Of a DNA stretch of 64,000 nt, positions 1 to 10,842 are shown in pieces. Within the stretch, counting starts at the first letter, position 1, and the number at the start of each line of letters is the position of its first letter. The notes beneath the pieces are model-generated. The model was not told the origin of the DNA. It worked only from the letters and a program-made list of their open reading frames with translations, and made no database searches. The translations under genes and the position numbers were made by a program. The stretch comes from Mytilus galloprovincialis (lineage: Eukaryota; Mollusca; Bivalvia; Mytilida; Mytilidae). Location: the NCBI RefSeq assembly GCF_965363235.1, contig NC_134840.1:60444793-60508792 (forward strand), read 5' to 3'.

Positions 1-1890
1 CTGTGTTCATTAGACATTCGCAGTACTGCTATGTATGTATTGTAGCGTCATGCTACTTATGACGTTGAGATTTATGTGCAAAGAGAGTTTAGAATCATTA
101 CAAGTAGAAACAGCTAGTATTTCTTATTGTGCCTAACAAGTCTGATAATACCACTCTAAGATACTGATAATAACTTTAGTAATTGTGAATAGAAATCAAT
201 AAAATTTAACACAATGTTTATAACCACAAAAGAAAGGTTGGGATTAATTTTGGAGGTTAAGGTCCCAAAGGTTTAGGAATTGGGGGCCTAAAAAGGGGCC
301 CAAATAAGCATTTTTGTAGTTTCAAGTCAATAACTTGTGTTTAAGTGTATAAATCTCTCTGTAATTATACCACAAGTTTCCATACTACAAAGGGATGGTT
401 ATGGGGGGTATGGCTCAAATCATTTAGCAATTAGGGACAAAAAAAAGGAGAAAAAACAAGGGTCTTTCCGGTTAGAGAACAATTTAGACAATTTAAAAGC
501 AGTGTAAAGAATACAATTCACTTTAAAGAATACTGTTATATATATGTTTGATTACCTCCCTTACACTGCTTTAAACTTATGTACATGTATTAATAAATGA
601 TGATTGCCTTCAGATGATTAGCTCATGATGTATTTAAATGAGTAGTTATTGTTGCAAACTCAATTAGAAATTTGAATTGAGATTATTTTTTTAAGGAAAA
701 GGGGTAGGTGAAAAAAAATGGGGGGGGGGGTACAATTTTTATCATTTCAGATAATTTTTTGAGGGATTTATATTAACAGCATAGTGTATTGCTTAATGGT
801 TAATGGATAATTTAGACAATTTAATAGCAGTGTAAGGGAGGTAATCCAAACACAATATTTAAATTATGTATAAAGAATTGTTGTATTGTCTTGAGATAAT
901 TAGCTGTCAATTTATTTTTAAAAAATCTTCTCCTCTGAAACTACTTGACCAAATTTAACCAAACTTGGCCACAATCATCATTGGAGTATCTAGTTTTAAA
1001 AATGTGTCCAGTGACCAGGCCATCCAACCAAGATGGCCACCATGGCTAAAAATAGAACATAGGGGTAAAATGTAAATTTTTGCTTATAACTCTGAAACTA
1101 AAGCATTTAAAAAAAAATTGCCGTTTTTGGTTATTATCTTCAATACTATTATAGATAGAGATAAACTGTAAGCAGCAATAATGTTCAGCAAAGTAAGATC
1201 TACAAATAAATCAACAGGACCAAAATGGTCAGTTGATCCCTTAAGGAGTTATTGCCCTTGATAGTCAATTTTTAACAATTTTCATTAATTTGGTAAATTT
1301 TTGTAAATTTTAAATTTTCCTCTGTAACTAAAGGGCCAAGTTTATCATAGATAGAGAAAATTGTAAGTAGCAAGAATGTTCAGTAAAGTAAGATCTACAA
1401 TCACATCACCATCACCAAAACACAATTTTGTCATGAATTCATCTGTGTCCTTTGTTTAATATGCACGTAGACCAAGGTGAACGCACAGGCTCTTAAGAGC
1501 CTCTAGTTAGAAGTTACTATTAAATGCTGATTAAGGAATATTTAATCTCATTTCAGATTTCAAAATTTAAAAAGATTGAAAAAATTAAAAACATTTCTTT
1601 TTTTGGGGTGGGGGGTTCAATTCTCAACAGCATAGTGTATTGCGCAAAACCAAAAACTGAATATAAATTCAAATCATATAGCCAATTCTAAGTTCTTTGA
1701 CTACAGTTATTCTGTGTCAGAAACCTATTTATCTGTCAAATAATGAATTAAAATCCAAATTCAGACCTGTAACAAGCGCAAATATTTTGTCCATTTTTGC
1801 CCTAACTGTTGAGGGTTGGACCTCGGCTGACAAAGCAATTTATTTAATCCATTTATTGGATACTATAAGCAACTATATTTTATGTATATA
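1..1890 (+). repeat. Diverged copy of the 2-kb TACGACCGCA-type repeat, interrupted
   Basis: Stretches around 170-310, 600-800 and 1540-1860 match in order the element seen nearly complete at 31057-33020: the 'gtttataaccacaaaag' unit, the 'gatgtatttaaatgagtagtt' segment, a G-run followed by 'catttcagat', 'caacagcatagtgtattg' and 'tctgtgtcagaaacctat'. Its middle holds a copy of another repeat (893-1508). No host gene is visible. The left end lies outside or at the window edge, so its full length is not known. Confidence 0.6.
893..1508 (+). repeat. 5'-truncated copy of the AGCTCACCTG...CCTCTAGTT dispersed repeat
   Basis: It contains the family landmarks 'cttctcctctgaaactact', 'caagatggccaccatggct' and 'gttcagcaaagtaagatct', and ends in 'cacaggctcttaagagcctctagtt'-type sequence. 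The 5' terminus with 'cacctgg' is missing. Related copies lie at 1946-3120 and 30691-33517. No long open frame; function unknown. Confidence 0.65.
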
Positions 1891-1945
1891 ATGATTGTTA
1901 AGTGTATTGAGTACATGTCTGTCTGATTGTTCAAAGTTAATTTTT

Positions 1946-3120
1946 AACTCACCTGGCCCAAAGCTTTTCTCATCACTTGGCATCCATCCTCCACCGTCGT
2001 TAACTTTTACAAAAATCTTCTCCTTTGAAACTAATGGGCCAAATTTAACCGAACTTTGCCACAATCCTTATTGGGGTATGTAGTTAAAAAAACTTATCAA
2101 GATGGCCACCATGGCTAAAAATAGAACATAGGGGTAAAATGTAGATTTTGGCCATTATCTCTGAAACCAAAGCTTTAGAGCAAATCTGACATGGGGTAAA
2201 CTTGTTTATCAGGTCAAGATCTATCTGCCCTGAAATGTTTAGATAAATTGGACACTTCGTTGTTGGGTTGCTGCCCCTGAATAAGTAATTGTAAGGACAT
2301 TTTGTCGTTTTTGGTTTTTTCTTTTATATTATTATAGATGGAGATAAACTGTAAACAGCAATAATGTTGAGAAACAAATTTGAGCTACAAATAAGTCCAC
2401 ATGACCAAAATGGTCAGTTGATCTCTGACCCCTTAATGAGTTATTGCCCTATATAGTCAATTTTTCGTAAACTTTTGTAATCTTTCACAAAAATCTTCTC
2501 TGAAACTACTGAGAAAAATTTAACCAAACTTGTCTACAATTAACATTAGGGTATCTAGTTTTAAAATGTGTCTGATGATCCCGCCCGCGAACCAAGATGG
2601 CAGACATGGCTAAAAATAGTAAATGGGGTAAAATGTAGTTTTAAGCTCATATCTCTGAAACCAAAGCATTTCCAGCAAATCTGACATGGAAAAATTGTTC
2701 ACTGGGTCAAGATCTATCTGCCCTGAACTGGTTTTAAAGAAAATTATGCAGCTTTTGGTTATCATCTTCAATTTTATTATAGATAGAGATAAACTGTAAA
2801 CAGCAAAGTAAGACCTACAAATAAGTCAACATGACCAAAATGGTAAATTGATCCCTAAAGGAGTCATTGCCCTTTATAGTCAATTTTCATAAATTTTGTA
2901 AATTTTTGTAATTTTTTACAAAATATTTTCCTCTGTAACTACTGGGCTAATTCATTACAGATAGAAATAATTTTAAGCAGCAAGAATGTTCAGAAACGTA
3001 AGATCTACAAACACGTCATCACCAAAACACAATTGTGTCATGAATCCATCTTTGTCCTTTGTTTAATAGGCACATCTGTAGACCAAGGTGAGCGACACAG
3101 GCTCTTTAGAGTCTCTAGTT
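1946..3120 (+). repeat. Near-complete AGCTCACCTG...CCTCTAGTT dispersed repeat
   Basis: It begins 'aactcacctggcccaaagc' and ends 'gagcgacacaggctctttag...gtctctagtt'. Inside, one body unit occurs twice in tandem (about 2010-2460 and 2490-2960): each has 'cttctc.(c/t)tgaaactac', 'accaagatgg' or 'caagatggcc', 'ggtcaagatctatctgccctgaa' and 'gatagagataaactgtaaacagca'-like stretches. The short open frames on both strands are chance products. It looks like a non-autonomous element. Confidence 0.7.
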
Positions 3121-3597
3121 CATTGTTATGTCTGTTTTCAGATACTATTGGCGGTAGCCATGTTAAATTATAATGTGTATATAATGATTGCACATGCAGT
3201 GGGTATGTTGGCTGGTAGTGTTCGTCTGACATTTTTCATGTAAGTATTATGGTTCATTGGTCAATGTTGGTTTTCGTTATTAGGTCTGGTTCTTGCATAC
3301 TTTTAGCTATAAGCTAATTTTAGTTGCTGTATGGTAAGATGAAAGATGTTCATGTCTGTCTGGCGGGATTCCTCTGACTCACCTCATTTACATAGGTCAT
3401 TGATTATATTTGATGCGTGTAATGCTTGTATTACAGACTTTCGACATTAGTCAAGTTCTATCATGTAAATCATTCGAGATATTTCAGCCTGTGCACTCTT
3501 TTTCAGCTTGTACAGTAGGTATATCTGCATCTAGACAAACACGCTTATATTAAATTCTAGTTGTTCGAATCTGCTGTAATGCGTAGGATCTTATACT
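3121..3597. other. Intergenic, nothing recognised
   Basis: No splice-bounded exon, RNA gene or repeat landmark that I can recognise lies in this AT-rich stretch. Confidence 0.5.
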
Positions 3598-3870
3598 CAT
3601 AGGTGCTTGAGGACAGGATCCTGCAATGAGCCCCCCCATAGTCCCTCCCCTTATTATCATAAATCTCAGATTTTTTAATATATATCATTTATTTGTACCA
3701 TATTTATACTAATATACCATATTTTCACTTTAAATATGCATGTTGACTATCAACGTGAATCTCGACTATAGAGCAAATAAGTGATATATATTAAAAAATC
3801 TGAGATTTATGATAATAAGGGGGAGGGACTATGGGGGCTCATTACAGGATCCTGTCCTCAAGCACCTATG
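3598..3870. mobile_element. Inverted-repeat MITE with arms of about 95 bp
   Basis: The left end 'cataggtgcttgaggacag' is the reverse complement of the right end 'ctgtcctcaagcacctatg', and the match runs inward almost unbroken to 'tttttaatatatatca', with only a few changes between the arms. About 90 bp of unique AT-rich DNA separates them. The structure fits a non-autonomous DNA transposon or foldback element; the superfamily is not assigned and no coding capacity is present. Confidence 0.8.
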
Positions 3871-4190
3871 TGTTAAACAAGAGTGGCAAAAGATACCAAA
3901 GGAACATTCAAACTCATATTTCGAAAATAAATTGACAAGGCCATGGCTAAAAAGGAAAAAAAAGACAAACAGACAAATAACAGTATACAAGACACAACCT
4001 AGAAAACTAAAGACTTAAACATGTTAAACGACATATATATACCCTGTTGGATAGCTTGTTTTTTCTGCAACCATACCACATCTTATTATTTTTTTACATC
4101 ATAGTTCTGGTTTCTGATGGATAGTTGTATCCTTGGCCATCATACATCTCCATATTTTTATTTAAGTTAGAAAAGAAAACATACACATGA

Positions 4191-4196
4191 TTTATT
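4191..4196 (-). promoter_or_regulatory. Poly(A) signal of the antistasin-like gene
   Basis: The + strand reads tttatt, so the minus strand has AATAAA 18 bp after the stop codon. It is the nearest canonical signal; the actual cleavage site is not shown. Confidence 0.45.
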
Positions 4197-4213
4197 AGCT
4201 TCACTTGACTTGT

Positions 4214-5219
4214 TTATTCTTGACAAGCACAATACTGACACCCGGTTGTTGGATTGACTTTGAAACCATTAGCACAATACTTTCTACACAAAACTGGTCG
4301 ACATGATGGCGGTTGTGTATTACATGCACAGTATTGACAGCCAGTAGTAGGGTCAGTTCTGAAACCATACGCACAGTACAATCTACAATAAACTGGTCTG
4401 CATGGTGTATTACATGCACAGTATTGACAGCCAGTAGTAGGGTCAGTTCTGAAACCATACGCACAGTACAATCTACAATAAACTGGTCTGCATGATACCT
4501 TGTTAGTCTGATTACTGTCAGGGAATATTACTGCATCTGAAAGTATACGGCACATTTGCTTGTGGTATTGGACAGCATTTTAATTATAAATATTTCGCCG
4601 CACGAAGTCACACATTACATATGTTTCTTTTCTAGCACTTTGACAGTTGAAAGGTGTGTTAGGTTTACGCGTCTAAGGTTAAAAGGAGATGCACTGAAAA
4701 AAATCCTGTAACATGGCAATCGAAAATCCTTCAAAGTTTCTATACAATTAACAACAAAAATAAATAATATACTTTTGACAAATCGCCATGGTTTTAACGA
4801 TAAATAGACGGGGAAGTTGGTCAAAATTTGCACATAAAAACAACAAGCACACAACTATCCTTCGTCTATATATCAATTCAAAAGGTAATGAGAATGCATA
4901 ATGACTTTCTTTCATACCGGGGACAAGGCATGTATCGGTTTTTTCTACTAACACACAGTTGTTAGGTCGACTTTGAAACCTTTAGAACAGCATACAAAAA
5001 TGCAAGAAAAGTAGCTTTTGAAAATACAAAAATTAAATTTAAAAACAGGTTTCTTAAGCACCAGTCTTCGTGCGCACCATGCCTAAAGATGTCTAGGTTA
5101 TCATGGCATGCTTTAATTTTTATGGAATCCCGTTGTTTGAATTATGAAGTATAGTACTTACCACTAACAGTAGCCACTAACACATAAATTAGAAAGATAA
5201 ATAAACCGTATGTTTTCAT
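4214..5219 (-). CDS. Secreted protein with three antistasin-like cysteine-rich units
   Basis: Two coding exons on the minus strand: 5219-5162 (58 nt) and 4536-4214 (323 nt, stop TAA at 4216-4214). The donor is GTAAGT at 5161 and the acceptor CTTTCAG ends at 4537; the phase-1 join gives 126 residues. Residues 1-19 (MKTYGLFIFLIYVLVATVS) form a classic signal peptide, so the product should be secreted. Three units follow, starting at Cys35, Cys65 and Cys98, each with the spacing C-x4-C-x3-C-x11-C-x2-C-x-C. This spacing, with a conserved G-F and TTGC core, resembles antistasin-family serine protease inhibitor domains. Units 1 and 2 are identical in protein; unit 3 is diverged. An inhibitor role is an inference from the fold family; an antimicrobial or matrix role is possible. 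A TATA-like run lies about 60 bp upstream of the ATG, and an AATAAA lies downstream. Confidence 0.8.
4315..4494 (-). repeat. Tandem 90-bp duplication inside the antistasin-like exon
   Basis: Two copies of a 90-bp unit lie end to end: the motif 'actggtctgcatg' recurs at exactly 90-bp spacing (ending 4404 and 4494), and the sequence between is essentially identical. Each unit codes for 30 residues, one complete six-cysteine domain plus linker. Confidence 0.85.
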
Positions 5220-5272
5220 TGTTTTTTGTCTATTTCCTTTAATGGTAGTATCTATTAATGAACGTCGAAGTA

Positions 5273-5287
5273 CGATATATATATATG
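5273..5287 (-). promoter_or_regulatory. TATA-like run upstream of the antistasin-like gene
   Basis: An alternating TA tract (TATATATAT on the minus strand) sits about 55-65 bp upstream of the ATG at 5219. The position suits a core promoter with a short 5' UTR, but such tracts are frequent in this AT-rich DNA. Confidence 0.35.
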
Positions 5288-5686
5288 TCTGTTGATTCCC
5301 AACAGATGGCAGAAATCAATCTCCGGCGCAGAGATCACATATCCGTTCCGTTCAATACTTTGTAACACTACACTCAATTGCGTACTTTTTTGTTCCCAAT
5401 CTCTAATCAAAATCTACATTACTGTTTATTTAATTAACATACTTTTTATGGGAAAAAAACATAGAAATTCTCATTTTAACGAAGGTAAGTATATCAAATG
5501 GAAAATTTTGCTTGATATGTTAATAACCATATTAACCTGTATTGAAGTGAAATGTACAGTACTTTCTTTCTGAAATATACGCATTACATCGTGAATGCCT
5601 GTAAAAAACATATTTACACTCATTTGAATAATATGAACTCACTTGTATGAACTATAGAATTTTCAAAAGAAAAAAGAAAACAATAT

Positions 5687-5816
5687 AGTGTTATTAACTG
5701 GCTGTTTCTGTATTGGCACTGGTATAGATTCAAGGTTTGCTGTATTGGCCTCGAGATCCGTAGCTGACCGAGAATCTATACCAGTGCCAATACAGAAACA
5801 GCCAGTTTATAACACT
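5687..5816. mobile_element. Inverted-repeat (foldback) element with 44-bp arms
   Basis: The left arm 5687-5730 and right arm 5773-5816 are reverse complements with a single mismatch (for example 'ggctgtttctgtattggc' against 'gccaatacagaaacagcc'), around a 42-bp loop. It is non-coding, most simply a small MITE. Confidence 0.8.
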
Positions 5817-6968
5817 TTTATTAAATGATTATAAGAAAATTAAAAACCGGAAGTGAACGTCCCGTATTAGCCCCAATCGTAACTACTCGGCCATTCTCGC
5901 TACGCAGTACAATAGCTGTTATTTCTTCATGCAACCAGAAAGGCCGAGTTGTTCCGATTGGTATTAGCCCATGGGCCAATGACGGCTTTTTCCCGCTTTT
6001 TTCTGTATTGGCCCTGTTTTTTCCGTTTCAAAATAATAAGACGTTACAAAACATTGCACATCATTTAACCTGTTTATTTTATGATTTTAATTTAAAAAAA
6101 TATTATATACAAATGTGTTTATGCATAACGATACTTCCAAAGTTACGCAATGGCGTAAGAAAATTGAAAACCGGTAGTGAACGTCCTGTATTAGCCCTAG
6201 CTACAGATCCTATAGTAAGATGCAAAGTTTGAACTTTTGATATTTATATAAAATTTGTTTTTCTCCTACATACAGTTCAGTCTGCCCTCAATTATTTTGA
6301 ATATATCGCATAGTCATTATTTTGATTCCTCTCTTCAGCTCGAGAGTTCCCAGTGAAGACATTTTTATTTTTGCAAACACAGCCTACATCAAATGAAAAT
6401 TCTTCATGACATGATTGTCTTGTGGAATAGATACATTTATTGAGAAATATTTTAAATTGTTAGCTGTACTGCTTTTTTAAAAACAGGTACACGACAAAGA
6501 AGTATAGCACGACTTAAATGCAGGATTGGAATGGTAAAGCATGATATGTTGGGCCTACGTATACGGTCTTTATCATAGTGTTCATCACAATTTAAGTGTG
6601 GTGACCTTCTATATTTTTACCTTTATAGTAAGTTAAACTTTTCTAAATTGTACATTTTGCATAGAGGTGCTATGCATGTTATCTAATTATAACTGTGCTG
6701 ACTTAATAATTGCTGAATTTTGATATTTGTTTCTTAATCTTTTATTTGCATGCCGTAGTATAGAAAAGAAGATGTGATATGATTGCCAATGAGACATCTC
6801 TCCACAAGAGACCAGATGTTGTAAAGAATAAAGAAATCATCCTGACAGTTGCTACCCATTCGTTTGATGTGTTTGGGCTTTTGATTTTGCCATTTGATTA
6901 GCAATGATTAGGGACTTTCCGTTTTGAACTTTCCTCGGAGTTCAGTATTTTTGTGATTTTACTTTTTT
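5817..6968. other. Intergenic with a diverged direct repeat
   Basis: A segment of about 40 bp, 'aaccgg(a/t)agtgaacgtcc(c/t)gtattagccc', occurs at about 5846-5871 and again at about 6170-6200. A short SINE-like fragment ('gatgtgatatgattgccaatgagac') lies at about 6765-6835. The open frame across the first part has no recognisable domain and begins just outside a foldback element, so I do not call it a gene. Confidence 0.5.
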
Positions 6969-6969
6969 A

Positions 6970-7255
6970 TTATGCCCCATTTATGGGCATTATGTTTTCT
7001 AGTCTGTGCGTCCGTTCGTTTGTTCGTCCGTTCGTCCGTCAGTCTGTCCCGTTTCAGGTTAAAGTTTTTGGTCGAGGTAGTTTTTGATGAAGTTGAAGTC
7101 CAATCAATTTGAAACTTAGAACACACACCCTATGATATGATCCTTCTAGTTGTAATTCCAAATTAGAGATTTACCCCATTTTTACGGTCCACTTAACATA
7201 GAAAATGATAGTGCCGGATGGGGCATCCGTGTACTGGGGACACATTCTTGTTCTA
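6970..7255 (+). repeat. ATGCCCC...GGGGCAT dispersed repeat
   Basis: It starts 'atgccccatttatgggcattatgttttct', passes through a 'gttcgtccgttcgtccgtc' short-repeat tract and 'ttaaagtttttggtcgaggt', and ends 'gatggggcatccgtgtact...acattcttgtt'. Other copies are at 29731-30206, 33518-33815 and, reversed, 56389-56646. No protein is encoded. Confidence 0.8.
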
Positions 7256-7306
7256 GTTATAGAACAAATCTTTTTCATGAGAAATTTAGATAGAAAACAT
7301 GCTAAT

Positions 7307-7764
7307 TTTAGAATGAAATTCAAAACAGTGTGGCTGTGGCCATTGATTGACACATTAAATTCATCCATTGACTGGGACAATTTACGTGAACGTTTGTCTG
7401 TAACGACCACGGTTCACGACGTACCTACGATAGACATTTGAACTGTGGGGTCACCAAAGGTTTCTTAACGCCTTTAATAATAAAATAATTCGAAACATTA
7501 ATCAGGAATAACCTTAAATAGTTTATGTTTTGATTTATATAATTGATATAAATCAAAACATCGTGTTATTTCTGATTAATTTTTCGAATTACTTTATTAA
7601 GGTGTTGAGAACCTTTGGTGACCCATAGTTTAAGTGTCTTTAAAAAGTACATAGTGAGCAGTGGTCGTTACATACAAACGTTCACCTAAATTGTCCCAGT
7701 CAATGGATGAATTTAATGTGTCAATCAATGGCCACAACCACACTGTTTTGAATTTCATTCTAAA
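7307..7764. mobile_element. 458-bp foldback (long inverted repeat)
   Basis: The two halves are reverse complements over about 230 bp each, with modest mismatches. Outer 'tttagaatgaaatt' pairs with 'aatttcattctaaa'; then 'tggccattgattgacaca' pairs with 'tgtgtcaatcaatggcca'; 'caccaaaggtttct' pairs with 'gaacctttggtg'; the centre is a hairpin at 7525-7561 with a 5-bp loop. The open frames on the two strands mirror each other and are not genes. It is either a large MITE or a fold-back of a fragment. Confidence 0.8.
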
Positions 7765-8076
7765 GATAAAGAAAAATGCACTAAACATTTCAAGAAGTTA
7801 AGAACCTCCCCACCAAGATATGCTCTTATATGATAGGCCCATATCAGATAAATAGCTTGTTTTCTTTTTCTATTGATATAGCGAGAGACATAATTATGTG
7901 TGCATGCTCTTTTCTTTGAAAAATACTCCGTATATATTTAAAGGGACATTAGCTACGATTTATATATATATATAAAATCAGTAGGAATTGTGAATGTTCA
8001 ATCATTAATGAAACTAAAATCGTGAAATAATAATTCGCCTTTAGCCGCCAATTTGGTTAAATCTTGTCAAAATTAG
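7765..8076. other. Intergenic, nothing recognised
   Basis: AT-rich sequence with a short TA tract near 7965. No exon or repeat family is recognised. Confidence 0.5.
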
Positions 8077-8179
8077 CACAGGCACTTGTCTCAGAACCCC
8101 CCCCCCCCCCTAATATACCTTAATAAAACACGTGTTATATTAAGGTATATAGGGGGGAATTCTGAGACAAGTGCCTGTG
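8077..8179. mobile_element. Short inverted-repeat MITE with C-run
   Basis: The left end 'cacaggcacttgtctcagaa' is the reverse complement of the right end 'ttctgagacaagtgcctgtg'. A run of C (left) and G (right), then 'taatataccttaata'/'tattaaggtatata', continues the stem. A possibly related fragment ('cacaggcacttgttt') is near 54290. Confidence 0.75.
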
Positions 8180-8967
8180 AAAATTAGCAAATAAACATTA
8201 CTGATGCATTATTCACTAAGAAGGGAATGATACGGTCTCATTGAACCAGTCAGTATTGATTTGACATTTGAGTTAAAATAAGCGCTTACCGGGCAGCTGA
8301 AGATGGGTTATGAATTTATTCAGCTATTAAAATGAAAAGAATGCAAACATTGAAAGTGAAACTATTTGTTTGATAATTCGATCAACAAAAAAACATTCGA
8401 TGATATTCAGGTAAAAACGACTCGCTCAACAATCTAGTTGGAATCAAACAGACGGCCTAGAAAAACCAATTGCACGTTGTCGTTCTCTATTTATACTTAT
8501 GGTTAAATCGGGTTATATGACCGTTGGTAGTCTTCGGAGTTCATCTCGGAGACTTCTAGACAAAAATACATCGTGACAAAATGTTAATACATACAAGCAG
8601 AGACATATAATACATGTATTATATGTCTCTGATACAAGTTTACGAGTCAATTCATTGTTTTACCGTGAAAGACATGTACTTTAATTGTTTATTTTTATAT
8701 AATAATAGACATTTCATAATTTTGATATTCGTTGTAGGATCTTGTCGTTATAGTTCAAATATGAGAACTTGAGTCAAGTCGGTGAACGTGAATTTTACAT
8801 GTCCCGTTAAAGAGGGTCTTTAAAAGTTAAAACTTTTAAGCCCAAGGAACGAAGATCTAATTTGTCATCAACTACTAACTGTCTTATTAAACATGTTATG
8901 AATGTGTATGAGAGTCACCATCCTTCTCTTCACTGATTATATTTTGTGACACTTAGACTCTGTCAAA
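8180..8967. other. Upstream of LINE, possible 5' UTR
   Basis: Apart from the palindrome at 8599-8630 nothing is recognised. The last 200 bp before 8968 may be the 5' UTR of the retrotransposon that starts there; the element's 5' border cannot be fixed from one copy. Confidence 0.4.
8599..8630. repeat. Perfect 32-bp palindrome
   Basis: The sequence reads 'agagacatataatacatg' followed by its exact mirror complement to 8630, with no loop. It would extrude as a hairpin; it may be a miniature foldback remnant. Confidence 0.8.
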
Positions 8968-9888
8968 ATGTTTAAACATAGCTTAGTCGTGATTTGCTCA
9001 ACATTTTTTATTTTTCTGAGCTCAGTCAATGAGTTTAATATACAAAATAATATACTAAATTCCAACAAATATGAGGGAATCACTATCAGCCTTCAATGTG
9101 ACACAACAATTGAGGTATCCACCCAGATTTATTACTGGCACTTACATGTGTCCAATTTTAAAAATAAATGTGTTTTTGGCAAATCAGATCGCCACATTCA
9201 CCTTTTGATTAGAATTCTTTTAAGCAACCAGGTTGAAACCAACCCTGGCCCATCAAACTTGAATGACTCCAGTTATCCATGCTCTATTTGCTCGCATGAG
9301 TGTACCTGGGACAGTGATGCTATTGTTTGTGATAATTGCGATAAATGGTGTCATATTGGATGAGTAAATATAAGTCCATCTATGTATGAAAAGTTTGGAA
9401 ATTCATCAGCACTTTGGATATGCCCGATATGTGATACTCCTAATCACTCTAGAACCATTTTTCAATCATACCTCTCATAAGGTAATTCTGTTTTGAACCC
9501 TAACTCATATTCAGTTCTTTCAGATAGTTCAGCTTTTTCCTTAAGCTTCAATATAAATGATAGTCATGAAAATTTTGGAGACCCAGTTGCTACATCATCA
9601 CCAAAACCACCAGTGACTAAGCAATTAAAAAATAAAAAATATTAATAGACAAAACTCATTAAGAGTTCTTCAGATTAATTTTAGAAGTTGTAAGAATAAA
9701 GTTCCTCAAATTGAAAATTTATTAACGTCAGCTAAACCAGATATTATTATTGGTAATGAAACTTGGCTAAACAAAGATGTATTATCTTCTGAAATTTTTC
9801 CAAACACATTATTTGAAGATGTATTCCGAAACGACCGGGTCGGAAAAGAAGGTGGAGGTGTATTAATCGCCATTAAAAAAGGTATTAT
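8968..9888 (+). pseudogene. LINE ORF start: hydrophobic leader, 2A-like motif, PHD finger, endonuclease N-terminus
   Basis: An open stretch of 131 codons (8968-9363) begins with a hydrophobic, signal-like segment (residues 5-20). A 2A-like motif follows at residues 88-95 (QVETNPGP; family consensus D-V/I-E-x-N-P-G-P, where the ribosome skips the last Gly-Pro bond). Then comes a C4HC3 PHD finger from Cys105 (C-x2-C, C-x2-C, H). A TGA at 9361-9363 interrupts the finger, but its remaining Cys pair is readable in the same frame just after (WICPIC). After further stops, another frame from about 9650 reads the start of an endonuclease domain (VLQINFRSC, PDIIIGNETWL, GGGVLIAIKK). Reading stops at the inserted element at 9889. 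Confidence 0.8.
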
Positions 9889-9997
9889 GTGATATAGATA
9901 CAATGGATAAGCGTTGATTCTTGAAAAAGAAACCATGAGCCCGGAGGGCGAATGGTTTGTTTTTCATGAATCAACGCTTATCCATTGTATCTATCAC
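9889..9997. repeat. Inverted-repeat element of 109 bp
   Basis: Arms of about 37 bp (gtgatatagatacaatgg against ccattgtatctatcac, then inwards) flank a G/C-rich centre. Its position marks the left edge of the LINE interruption. Confidence 0.75.
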
Positions 9998-10644
9998 TTA
10001 AACTATTGTGATAATGTCTTTTGAAAATTAAAGTCTATAATTCTTAATTAGAAGGTATTGTAAGTGAGTTTAATTAACCATGATATTGTGTCAAACGATC
10101 CATTACAATAAATTAGATATCACAATTAAATATTTAAAAAAATACAAATGTAGTATAACACAACACGTCTGCCCTTAAAGATCTTCATATCATCAGGCAT
10201 CCGAATGTTATCTGTTTTTACAAAATATGACATATTCGAACTTAATATTTCTATTTGAATTGATCTTAATGGAAATGGAGAATGTGTCAAAGGGACAACA
10301 ACCCGACAAAAACATTATATATAGTGCATATAATAAGTATGTTTCCGGAATTTCTAGCAATAAGCCTAATTCAAGACATATCACGATTTTCTAGCATAGG
10401 AATTTGCGAATTAAAATTAAAATTGTGTAGTAAAACAGATGAAATCATATAATATTAATTTATAAAACAAAAATGGACCATTATTATGCAATCCATTTTT
10501 GTTTTCTTTGAAACATATGGAATAGCCAACCATTATCCGATAATAAACGACCAAAATCGCTTTTTACACAAAATATCCACAATAACATTTAAAACAAGAA
10601 CAAAAAATGGATATCTAGACTAATTTGGAACAACAAAAAGAATT

Positions 10645-10722
10645 CAGGGATTCGAACCTAAACAGACAAGTCCTTAGCTTTAACTCATTTATCTTAACTA
10701 CGAAACCTCTTGGCTATCAACT
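10645..10722 (-). pseudogene. tRNA-like sequence (box A and box B), minus strand
   Basis: Read on the minus strand, a box-A-like stretch 'gatagccaagaggttt' is followed about 60 nt later by 'ggttcgaatccc', a perfect internal promoter B box. The spacing suits a tRNA with a long variable arm (Ser/Leu type) or a tRNA-derived SINE head. No clean cloverleaf can be drawn, so it is called a tRNA-like relic, not a working tRNA. Confidence 0.45.
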
Positions 10723-10842
10723 CATACTATCCGATTACCTATTATGTATATATATATTAAGGTACAAGCCATGTGTGTCCGTTGTACCGATGTATATCAT
10801 ATATTCATTTATATATATATAATAGACTTTTAAATCGTAAAC

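Noticed and set aside
4313-4495. Open frame antisense to the antistasin-like exon with an internal repeat
   Set aside because: It mirrors the 90-bp duplication; the minus strand has signal peptide, splice sites and cysteine pattern.
5825-6232. 135-codon frame next to the foldback element
   Set aside because: No domain, and the repeated phrase inside it is a non-coding direct repeat.
7171-7441. Overlapping frames on both strands
   Set aside because: They lie across a dispersed repeat and one arm of a long inverted repeat, which makes mirror frames.
8968-9363. Host gene for a secreted PHD protein
   Set aside because: The 2A motif, the continued finger after the stop and the endonuclease and RT downstream identify it as the start of a LINE.
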